The position numbers and the translations under genes are program-made. A stretch of 5,616 nucleotides of DNA from Rubrobacter sp. (lineage in GTDB: Bacteria; Actinomycetota; Rubrobacteria; Rubrobacterales; Rubrobacteraceae): the NCBI GenBank assembly GCA_016781725.1, contig JADDPU010000281.1:16856-22471 (forward strand). Direction: 5' to 3'. Below, in pieces: positions 1 through 4,982 of this stretch. Numbering within the stretch: the stretch's first letter is position 1; every line of letters begins with the position of its first letter. Under the pieces are notes generated by a model. That model had not been told where the DNA came from. It saw only the letters and a program-made list of their open reading frames with translations, and did no database searches.

Positions 1-608
1 GTAAGCACCGGCCGCACCGGGGCGAGCAGGACGTTGAAGATGGGGAGGTTGGTGACGAAGGAGACCAGGATGAGGCCGAGCAGTATGAAGGGGCCGTACT
101 GGTTCATAAAGGCGACGAAGCCGTCCAGGGCGCGCGGCAGGAACGGGAAGAGCACCTTCGCCCCGTCGAGCGGGGGGATAGGGATCAGGTTGAAGACGAA
201 GAGCAGCGCGTTGGTGAAGGCTACCATGATCACGAGTATGTAGAGGTAGCCGCTCTGGAAGACGGGCAGTAGGAACAACACGGCGCACACGGCCACGATG
301 AGGAGGTTGGAGACCGGGCCGGCGAGCGCCACGGCCACGGGCCCGAAGATGCCCCCCCTTAGTTTGGATGGCATCACGGGCGTCGGCCTGCCCCAGCCGA
401 AGCCGGCCATGAGGAGCATGAGGCTGCCTAGCACGTCCAGGTGCGAGGCGGGGTTGAGCGTAACCCTCCCGTCTCTGTAAGCCGTGTCATCCCCGAGGAG
501 ATAGGCCGAGGTGGCGTGCGCCGCCTCGTGCAGCGTTATGCCGATTACGAGGCCGAGGAGGAAGGCCACTGCGGCGGCCGGGGCGGACTCGAACAATCTC
601 AGGAACAT
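1..608 (-). CDS. Site-2 protease family protein (M50 zinc metalloprotease), 3' end outside window
   Basis: Minimal membrane-embedded zinc protease; 202 codons are visible and the C-terminus is cut by the window edge. The zinc-binding HEAAH motif (H27, E28, H31) sits in the first membrane helix (about residues 10-33). It is followed by the family's NP..H.D..G block (residues 52-61), a hydrophobic segment with GPVSN (97-101), and the third zinc-ligand motif FNLIPIPPLDG (139-149, D148 the likely ligand). Further helices lie at about 60-75, 88-115, 120-145 and 170-190. The family usually runs about 200-230 residues, so only a few are probably missing. There is no PDZ or CBS domain, which places it with the small stand-alone S2P group. 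The ATG at 608 has no Shine-Dalgarno. It lies 36 nt after the stop of the LytM-like gene, so co-transcription is likely. The fold and class are secure; the substrate is unknown. Confidence 0.93.
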   Translation of the reverse strand, partial: MFLRLFESAPAAAVAFLLGLVIGITLHEAAHATSAYLLGDDTAYRDGRVTLNPASHLDVLGSLMLLMAGFGWGRPTPVMPSKLRGGIFGPVAVALAGPVSNLLIVAVCAVLFLLPVFQSGYLYILVIMVAFTNALLFVFNLIPIPPLDGAKVLFPFLPRALDGFVAFMNQYGPFILLGLILVSFVTNLPIFNVLLAPVRPVL

Positions 609-616
609 CGCTGGTT

Positions 617-622
617 ATGATA
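617..622 (-). promoter_or_regulatory. Possible -10 element (TATCAT) for the site-2 protease gene
   Basis: TATCAT ends 8 nt before the ATG at 608, so transcription from it would start within 0-2 nt of the start codon and give a leaderless mRNA. No Shine-Dalgarno is present, which agrees with this. No convincing -35 is seen (the best spacings give GAGCCC or AGAGCC). It may therefore be weak, or the gene may simply be read through from upstream. Confidence 0.35.
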
Positions 623-644
623 CACGCCCGAGGGGGGCGGGGCT

Positions 645-1523
645 CTACCCGGCCTTCGAGACGGAGACGGTGACGTGGTTGCCCGCGTCGTTGGTGTAGG
701 AAGAGAGCTGGGGGTCGAGGACCGCCGCCGAGTCGGCGACGGTGCCGAGCTCGGTCATACCTGCCGTCACGCGGTCATTCACGCCCGCGCTGCCCTCGCT
801 GCGCACGAGGGAGACGTTGACCCTGAGGTCCGGGTTGGCGTCGGGCTTTATCTCGATCACGTTGGCGTCGTGCACTACGGGGTCGGGCCGGATCGAGGTG
901 ACAGTACCGGTAACGGGCGCGTAGACGGTGGTGCCCGTCCCGGCGCCGACGTCGAGGGCGCCGGTCTCGGGGCCGCCCCGTCCTGCTGCTTCCATAAGGT
1001 AGTAGTGGATGTCCTCGGGGGTCTCTCCAGTTGAGAGGAGACCAAGAAACGCGTTGGCGGAGAGGTTCTCCCCCCGGGGCGCCATCTTGACCAGGCTCTC
1101 GCCCGCCGGGTGGTAGCCGAGACCTGTGAGGTTGGCCGGGCGGATGGGGCTCGAGACGGCGACCCCGGCGGCCTCCGCCAGCACCACGTCGGGGCCTGCG
1201 TTGTTCGGGTCTATCGGGACGGCGCGCTCTGCCGCGTCCGACGCCTGGGTCTGGACGAACACGGCGAAAACCAGCGCCAGCGCCGCAAGGACTAGCAGCG
1301 AGATCGCCAACAAGCGTCGCCTGCGGTAGACGCCGGCCTCCCGCTGCGCCTTACGGGCTTCGCGTAGCTCTACGAAGTTACCGAGGGTGCTCGCCGCCTC
1401 CCGACCGGGGCGGTCCCGGCTTCCGGATCGGCGGGACGGCCTAGTCGCCCTGCCGCTCCTGCGGGCCGATACTTCCGGACGTTCCCAAGCGCGACGGGAC
1501 TGCTGTGCGTTTCCCCCTCTCAT
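645..1523 (-). CDS. Single-pass membrane protein with degenerate LytM/M23-like domain
   Basis: A 292-residue protein. Residues 1-70 are strongly basic (Arg-rich) and end in RRRR. One membrane helix follows (about 71-91), giving an N-in, C-out type II topology. The extracellular part has a linker (about 92-180) and then a region recalling M23/LytM beta-sandwich domains, with DVGAGTGTTVYAPVTGTV at 191-208 resembling the family's D...G..VYAP..G.V core. The catalytic set looks broken. The usual H before the first Asp ligand is absent (ETGALD), and the C-terminal H-x-H is reduced to one His (NHVTV, H283). If the assignment is right, it probably binds or regulates rather than cuts peptidoglycan, like inactive LytM factors. 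The ATG at 1523 has no Shine-Dalgarno but lies just after a near-consensus promoter, so translation is probably leaderless. The coding call is strong; the domain call is moderate. Confidence 0.8.
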   Translation of the reverse strand: MRGGNAQQSRRAWERPEVSARRSGRATRPSRRSGSRDRPGREAASTLGNFVELREARKAQREAGVYRRRRLLAISLLVLAALALVFAVFVQTQASDAAERAVPIDPNNAGPDVVLAEAAGVAVSSPIRPANLTGLGYHPAGESLVKMAPRGENLSANAFLGLLSTGETPEDIHYYLMEAAGRGGPETGALDVGAGTGTTVYAPVTGTVTSIRPDPVVHDANVIEIKPDANPDLRVNVSLVRSEGSAGVNDRVTAGMTELGTVADSAAVLDPQLSSYTNDAGNHVTVSVSKAG

Positions 1524-1547
1524 TGGGCGGGGATTATACAGAGGGGG
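1513..1547. repeat. 8-bp inverted repeat flanking the -10 box and start codon
   Basis: CCCCCTCT (1513-1520) and AGAGGGGG (1540-1547) are perfect inverted copies 19 bp apart. The interval holds the TATAAT box and the ATG of the LytM-like gene. Position suggests a possible operator. The arms are low-complexity purine/pyrimidine tracts, so chance is a real alternative. Confidence 0.45.
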
Positions 1548-1561
1548 GGAGGGAGTGTAAA
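1533..1561 (-). promoter_or_regulatory. Near-consensus sigma-70-type promoter, probably leaderless
   Basis: On the minus strand, TTTACA (1561-1556) and a perfect TATAAT (1538-1533) are separated by exactly 17 nt. Only 9 nt lie between the TATAAT and the ATG at 1523, so the expected start point (about 1526-1523) leaves a leader of 0-3 nt and no room for a Shine-Dalgarno. The spacer is almost all pyrimidine on this strand and contains a run of seven C (seven G on the plus strand, 1543-1549). Confidence 0.8.
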
Positions 1562-1615
1562 CTTATGCGTTAGAGTCCTCGGTGTCTGTGTATTTCGTGT
1601 AGTAGAAATAGAATC

Positions 1616-1619
1616 GGAG
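1616..1619 (+). promoter_or_regulatory. Shine-Dalgarno GGAG supporting the GTG start at 1625
   Basis: GGAG lies 5 nt upstream of the GTG and fixes this start for the AI-2E family gene. A -10-like TAGAAT (1609-1614) sits just before it without a good -35. If that were the real promoter, transcripts would begin near 1621, after this site, so the plus-strand promoter remains undefined. Confidence 0.6.
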
Positions 1620-1624
1620 CCCGA

Positions 1625-2812
1625 GTGTCCGCCAAAAAACTGGTCGCCTCGACGTATCTGCAGTACATCCTGCTGGCCGTCGGTGTGGTGGTGCTGGTGA
1701 CCTTCGTGCGGCAGTTGAGCGGCGTCCTCCTGACCTTCCTGGCGGCCGGCGTCCTCGCCTACGCGCTCAACCCGGTAGTGCGGCGCCTCGAGCGGTGGCG
1801 GGTGCCGAGGGCGCTGGCGGTCGTCGGGGTGTTCCTGGTGCTCGTCTCCGTGGTGGTGGTGGCGCTGCTGATGGTCATCGTCCCCGCGGTTGGGCAGGTG
1901 CAGAGCCTGATCCAGAACCCACAGGTCCTCGTGCGGCAGGCGAGCGGCCTGGTGGACCAGGCGCAGAGGCTGCCTTACGTGGGCGAGTACGTCGTAGAGC
2001 TCGACCAGGACCGAGTCTTGCAGTTGCTCAGATCCAACGCGCCGTCGGCCGGGCAGGTGGTAAACGTGGCGACGGGTGTTCTTGGCGGGGTCTTCGGGGT
2101 CTTCGGGACCCTGCTCAACTTGCTGCTGATGGCCCTCGTCTCCATATACCTGTTGCTCGACCGCGAGAGGATCACCCGCGGCGTTCACGGCGCGATCCCG
2201 GAGCTGGTGCACGACCAGGTCTTCGAGCTGTTCTGCGCCGTCGAGCAGGCCCTGATCAAGTACCTGAGGGGCCAGCTTCTATTGTGCGCCATCATGGGCG
2301 TCATAGGCTGGGCCATAGGTTTCTTCGCCATCGGCGAGTACGCCCTCCTGATCGGCCTCTGGGTGGCGATCACGGAGATAATCCCGGTCTTGGGCGCCTT
2401 CTTGGGCGCGGTGCCCGCGGTTGCGATCGCCCTCTTGGTCCCCGACGGCGGCTTCTCTACGGCCCTTTTGGTCACCGGCCTGTTCCTCGTGGCCCAGCAG
2501 ATCGAGGGAAACCTCCTGGTGCCGAGGATCCAGGGCGGCTCGGTCGGGGTCCATCCCCTCTGGGTTCTCTTCGCCACCCTCGCCGGCACCGCGCTCTACG
2601 GGATCGTGGGCGCTATCTTCGCCGTACCCATCGTCGCCATAGTGGCCTCCTCGCTGCGCTACCTGCGCCACACGCTGCTCTTCGAGCGCTGGGAGAATCC
2701 ACCCCTCAAGCTCGCCGAGGAAGAGCCGATAGAGCTGGAGATCACCTCGCCCTCGAAGGCCGCCGGCGTGGGCAGCACCCGGCAGAAACCCGGGGAGGAA
2801 GGAGGGCCATGA
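1625..2812 (+). CDS. AI-2E family transporter (PerM/YdiK-type, formerly UPF0118)
   Basis: A 395-residue polytopic membrane protein. Hydrophobic segments lie at about 13-28, 32-50, 62-90, 152-178, 215-236, 238-270, 277-293 and 311-343. A soluble stretch at about 91-150 follows the third segment, as is typical for the family. The signature QQIEGNLLVPRIQGGSVGVHP (290-310, the family's Q..E.N.L.P.I.G..V..HP block) is clear. Members include E. coli TqsA, implicated in autoinducer-2 export, and others linked to sodium/proton antiport, so the transported substrate cannot be read from sequence. The C-terminal tail (about 355-395) is acidic, hydrophilic and probably cytoplasmic. The GTG start has GGAG 5 nt upstream. 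The stop overlaps the next gene's start as ATGA (2809-2812), implying translational coupling. Confidence 0.93.
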   Translation: MSAKKLVASTYLQYILLAVGVVVLVTFVRQLSGVLLTFLAAGVLAYALNPVVRRLERWRVPRALAVVGVFLVLVSVVVVALLMVIVPAVGQVQSLIQNPQVLVRQASGLVDQAQRLPYVGEYVVELDQDRVLQLLRSNAPSAGQVVNVATGVLGGVFGVFGTLLNLLLMALVSIYLLLDRERITRGVHGAIPELVHDQVFELFCAVEQALIKYLRGQLLLCAIMGVIGWAIGFFAIGEYALLIGLWVAITEIIPVLGAFLGAVPAVAIALLVPDGGFSTALLVTGLFLVAQQIEGNLLVPRIQGGSVGVHPLWVLFATLAGTALYGIVGAIFAVPIVAIVASSLRYLRHTLLFERWENPPLKLAEEEPIELEITSPSKAAGVGSTRQKPGEEGGP

Positions 2813-3423
2813 GCCTCCCGCACCGCGAGCCGCGCAAGCCGTTCTCCTTCAAAGGGGCCTCCAAGGACGCCCTTCTCCTGATCCTGCGTCCCCTGGTCCG
2901 GTGGCTCTCCGCCATGCGGGTACGCCCAGATACGCTAACCATAGTGGGCTGGGTGCTGGCGCTCTGCTCAGGGCTGCTGTTCGGGCTGGGATACACCAGA
3001 ATCGCGGGCGCCGTGATGCTCTTCGGGGGGCTCTTCGACGCCCTCGACGGCGCGGTAGCCCGCGAGTCGAACATGATGAGTTCGTTCGGGGCCTTCCTGG
3101 ACTCGACCCTGGACCGGCTCTCCGAGTCGGTAGTCTTCGTCGGGCTCGTCTTTTTCTACGCAAGCGCGGCCCGCCCCTACGAAGCGTTGCTCGCGGCCGC
3201 CGCCATGACCTTCTCGCTCCTGACCTCCTACGCCCGCGCCCGCGCCGAGGGCCTGGGGATAGAGTGCGAGGTCGGGCTACTGGAGCGCGCCGGGAGGGTA
3301 GTGATCCTCTCCGTGTTCTCGATCCTTGGCCTGACGACGGTCGGCCTCGGCCTGGTCGCCGCGGGCGCCCTGGTCACAACGGCCCAGCGTATCCTCCACG
3401 TCCGCCGTGCGACCCGCGGGTAA
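2809..3423 (+). CDS. CDP-alcohol phosphatidyltransferase family protein, possibly PIP synthase-like
   Basis: A 204-residue integral membrane enzyme that moves a phosphatidyl group from CDP-diacylglycerol to an alcohol, in phospholipid synthesis. The family signature D-x2-D-G-x2-A-R-x8-G-x3-D-x3-D is complete: D77, D80, G81, A84, R85, G94, D98 and D102. The Asp residues bind the metal and activate the acceptor. PDTLT (40-44) precedes the first core helix. The block SYARARAEGLG...ERAGR (140-163) resembles the region of actinobacterial phosphatidylinositol-phosphate synthases and archaeal relatives that contacts the phosphorylated acceptor. A PgsA1-like role is therefore plausible, but phosphatidylglycerophosphate synthase is not excluded. 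A basic tail (RILHVRRATRG) ends the protein. GGAGG at 2801-2805 lies 3 nt before the ATG, and the start overlaps the upstream stop by 4 nt. Confidence 0.92.
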   Translation: MSLPHREPRKPFSFKGASKDALLLILRPLVRWLSAMRVRPDTLTIVGWVLALCSGLLFGLGYTRIAGAVMLFGGLFDALDGAVARESNMMSSFGAFLDSTLDRLSESVVFVGLVFFYASAARPYEALLAAAAMTFSLLTSYARARAEGLGIECEVGLLERAGRVVILSVFSILGLTTVGLGLVAAGALVTTAQRILHVRRATRG

Positions 3424-3922
3424 GGGTGAGCGCCCTCTCCGCGACGCGGCGGGCGACTACAGGGGCAAGACGGCGCACGAGATCTCCCGCATCTCCCGCC
3501 GTATGGGAGAGAACGGACACCCTGCGCCGCTCGGAGACCCCGCCTGCGGGGTAGTGCTGGTAGTCGAGCCGCCGGTCGGGCCCCGCGTCCTCGAGGCCCT
3601 GAAGCTCAGCCTGCGCGCCGTGGACCTGCCCGACGCCTACGTTACCTACGCCTCCACGGGCCTCCTCGAAGAGGAGCTACTCGCGACCGAGCCCCGCGCC
3701 CTGATAGCTGTAGGCCCGGGCGCCGCCCGCGACATCGACGCGACCGGCTACCCGCTCGTCCGCCAACCCTTCACCGAAGCCGAGCCAGGCGTGTGGTTCT
3801 CCTGGACGAAGGGCACGTTGGGCCTCCTCCTGCCCTCCCTCACCCCGGCCCTCTCCGACGCGGCGGCCAAGCGCCGCTTCTGGCGAACCTTTCTCGGGCT
3901 CAAAGATCTTACGCAGCCCTGA
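3407..3922 (+). CDS. Conserved-looking hypothetical protein, weakly uracil-DNA-glycosylase-like
   Basis: A 171-residue soluble protein; I do not recognise it securely. Residues 1-45 are basic and polar. The rest looks like an alpha/beta domain: a VVLVVEPPVGPRVLEALKLS strand-helix (49-68), AYVTYA (77-82), then EPRALIAVGPGAARDI (95-110), recalling the 'P..iv.lG..A' strand of uracil-DNA glycosylase superfamily proteins. The C-terminus is LPSLTPALSDAAAKRRFW (142-159). The catalytic Asn/Asp and the HPS-type motif of that superfamily are not evident, so any such activity would be speculation. The GTG at 3407 overlaps the lipid enzyme gene by 17 nt and has no Shine-Dalgarno. The reading frame keeps coding-like composition upstream of ATG 3503, so I prefer 3407, with 3503 as the alternative. 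Placement suggests co-transcription with the membrane-lipid genes. Confidence 0.75.
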   Translation: MRPAGKGERPLRDAAGDYRGKTAHEISRISRRMGENGHPAPLGDPACGVVLVVEPPVGPRVLEALKLSLRAVDLPDAYVTYASTGLLEEELLATEPRALIAVGPGAARDIDATGYPLVRQPFTEAEPGVWFSWTKGTLGLLLPSLTPALSDAAAKRRFWRTFLGLKDLTQP

Positions 3923-3948
3923 CGACCTCCTCGGGCCCGCCCCTCGCG

Positions 3949-4536
3949 CTACTCGCGGTCAGGGTAGGGCCAGAAGGAGAAAAGACGCGTCATGCGCGGC
4001 ATGATCACGTACGTCATCAACGTGACCATCAGCGCTGTAAGGACTAGCGTGCGCACCAGCATGGGTAGCAGGCCCAGCACCGGCCCCAACAACACCAGGA
4101 TCAGGGTGATGAGCGGGTAGACCGCAAGCCAGGTAACGACGGCCATCTTGTAACGGGGCGGCGCCGGCTCCCCTGGCCTGGAGGGCCGCGTGAACCACGT
4201 CTCGAGGCCCGTGAGGACTTTTATCTTCTCTTCGTGGATGAGAGGCTCGGCCCGCTTCAGCCAGCGCCGACGCTCGTCTGACCCCTCCCACGCGCGCATG
4301 TTGCTGGCCTGGTCGAACCGGAACACGATCCGGTACTCGTCGTCGTCGGGGTCGTCGCCGGGACGGAACACCTCCGAGCCGAGGTAGCCGGGGAACTCGT
4401 TGACGGCACCGAGGATGCCCGTGGCCCAATCCTCGAACTCCCGCTCGCGCCCAGGCCTCACCCGCCGCGAAGCCACCGCCGTTACGGGCGGATCACCCCC
4501 AGGATCAGGCTTCCGGTTGTCGACGTACTCTTCCAT
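3949..4536 (-). CDS. Antibiotic biosynthesis monooxygenase-fold (ABM) protein with C-terminal membrane helices
   Basis: A 195-residue protein. Residues about 17-110 form an ABM-type ferredoxin-like domain: VTAVASRRVRPGRE.EFE.W (18-37), FPGYLGSEVFRPGD (48-61), EYRIVFRFD (67-75) and WLKRAEPL (92-99). A KVLTGLETWFT linker follows, then a membrane tail with helices at about 131-155 and 161-180 ending in TYVIMPRMTRLF. This architecture matches the uncharacterised COG3224-type proteins. ABM domains serve as small oxygenases or haem-degrading enzymes, or only as dimerisation modules; no specific substrate can be assigned. The start at 4536 is chosen because GGAGG lies 6 nt upstream; an in-frame ATG at 4569 lacks such a site. 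Its 3' end converges on the upstream operon with only 26 nt between stops, and I see no clear terminator there. Confidence 0.9.
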   Translation of the reverse strand: MEEYVDNRKPDPGGDPPVTAVASRRVRPGREREFEDWATGILGAVNEFPGYLGSEVFRPGDDPDDDEYRIVFRFDQASNMRAWEGSDERRRWLKRAEPLIHEEKIKVLTGLETWFTRPSRPGEPAPPRYKMAVVTWLAVYPLITLILVLLGPVLGLLPMLVRTLVLTALMVTLMTYVIMPRMTRLFSFWPYPDRE

Positions 4537-4542
4537 ACCAAC

Positions 4543-4547
4543 CCTCC
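4543..4547 (-). promoter_or_regulatory. Shine-Dalgarno GGAGG that fixes the ABM gene start
   Basis: GGAGG on the minus strand, 6 nt before the ATG at 4536. It favours this start over the in-frame ATG at 4569. A TTTAAT at 4577-4572 could be the -10 element, giving a leader of about 29 nt that includes this site, but no -35 is convincing. Confidence 0.8.
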
Positions 4548-4635
4548 AGAATATTGCCGCGGCAAGCATCCATTAAACCCCAGACCCCAGCCACAAGACC
4601 CACCGGACCAACACTACAAGCTTCTTAACAGAGAG

Positions 4636-4765
4636 GTCCGCAAAGGCTCGCATGGAGCACCCGAACCGCCCGGCCGCCGGCCGCGGCTCCTCCCCGCCAA
4701 ATCCCGAGGCTATACGTGAAAGCATGGAAATAGGGCCCCCTATACCTCCCGCAGCTTTCGCGGAC
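4636..4765. repeat. Nested inverted repeats, possible structured RNA on either strand
   Basis: GTCCGC+AAAG (4636-4645) pairs with CTTT-C-GCGGAC (4755-4765), 10 bp with a one-base bulge. Inside are GGAGC (4654-4658)/GCTCC (4686-4690), and GAGG-C-TATA (4706-4714)/TATACCTC (4741-4748), 8 bp with a one-base bulge. Together they could form a three-way junction. No known riboswitch core is recognisable and the strand is undetermined. GC-rich sequence makes some chance pairing likely. Confidence 0.35.
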
Positions 4766-4804
4766 GTAACGAGTATTAAGTTTTGTTAAAAAAACATTTC
4801 GGGC

Positions 4805-4820
4805 GGGAAACACATTTCCC
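4805..4820. repeat. Perfect short hairpin in the A/T-rich island
   Basis: GGGAAA (4805-4810), loop CACA, TTTCCC (4815-4820): a 6-bp stem. On the plus strand it is followed at once by CTTTATTT, a terminator-like arrangement, although no plus-strand gene lies directly upstream. On the minus strand a T run follows only after about 10 nt. It could instead be a protein-binding site. Confidence 0.4.
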
Positions 4821-4928
4821 CTTTATTTAAGCCGCTTTTGTAAGTGCCGAGGGGAGATTGGGCCCGTTGGGATTGTTGCGCGGTATGGGGCCTTCTTCTA
4901 AAGTGCTCGCCTTAGGAGGGGGGATTCT

Positions 4929-4950
4929 CTCTACAGGTCCCCTGACAGAG
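4929..4950 (+). repeat. Interrupted inverted repeat / leader hairpin before the PcsB-like gene
   Basis: CTCT-A-CAGG (4929-4937), loop TCC, CCTG-AC-AGAG (4941-4950) gives 8 bp with a small internal loop, followed by TTTATATAA. It overlaps the possible -35 region, so it could be an operator. It could also act as a weak terminator-like hairpin if transcription starts further upstream. Confidence 0.45.
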
Positions 4951-4960
4951 TTTATATAAG
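4930..4960 (+). promoter_or_regulatory. Possible promoter of the PcsB-like gene
   Basis: TCTACA (4930-4935) followed after 17 nt by TATATA (4953-4958), or after 19 nt by TATAAG (4955-4960). The expected start is near 4965, giving a short leader that contains the Shine-Dalgarno. The -35 match is modest (4 of 6), so an additional promoter in the A/T-rich island upstream is possible. Confidence 0.45.
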
Positions 4961-4965
4961 CTACT

Positions 4966-4973
4966 AGAAGGAG
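4966..4973 (+). promoter_or_regulatory. Shine-Dalgarno AGAAGGAG for the gene at 4983
   Basis: A strong match (AAGGAG core) with 9 nt to the ATG at 4983, supporting this start. Confidence 0.8.
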
Positions 4974-4982
4974 CCTGGGCGC

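Larger units (their letters stand above)
4537..4982. other. Long intergenic region with repeats, A/T-rich island and two divergent gene starts
   Basis: About 446 bp without a convincing gene. In order: a G-poor plus strand (4578-4620) whose complement carries several G runs; a C/G-rich segment with nested inverted repeats (4636-4765); an abrupt A/T-rich island (about 4766-4830) with a run of seven A; and a G-rich leader leading to promoter-like elements and a good Shine-Dalgarno before 4983. A 62-codon minus-strand frame (4813-4625) exists but has poorly placed initiation signals and no recognisable product. Both flanking genes read outward from this region, so it must hold promoters for both. 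Confidence 0.7.

Noticed and set aside
1520..2212. A 230-codon minus-strand frame antisense to the AI-2E gene
   Set aside because: His/Gln/Arg-rich composition with no domain, typical of a shadow of a GC-rich membrane-protein gene; its end overlaps the promoter region.
1795..3423. A 542-codon plus-strand frame extending the lipid enzyme far upstream into the AI-2E gene
   Set aside because: The upstream part is Arg/Pro/Gly-rich shadow sequence without domains. The GGAGG and ATG at 2801-2811 and the family length support the start at 2809.
3923..3948. Bidirectional terminator between the convergent genes
   Set aside because: Only 26 nt, GC-rich, with no clear stem followed by a T run on either strand.
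4537..4569. N-terminal extension of the ABM protein to ATG 4569
   Set aside because: The ATG at 4536 has GGAGG at ideal spacing, and the added residues would be translated from the ribosome-binding site itself.
4730..4743. ATAGGG-CC-CCCTAT inverted repeat as a hairpin
   Set aside because: The two-base loop is too short for a hairpin and the arms overlap a better pairing (4706-4714 with 4741-4748). It could at most be a small DNA-binding palindrome.
4625..4813. A 62-codon minus-strand ORF in the intergenic region
   Set aside because: The G run lies only 2 nt before the ATG, the sequence resembles no family, and the region is full of inverted repeats.
4840..4982. Cyclic-di-AMP (ydaO-type) riboswitch before the PcsB-like gene
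   Set aside because: The expected conserved core around GTCAGCTAAC and its partner segments is not found; only a loose TGACAG similarity exists.
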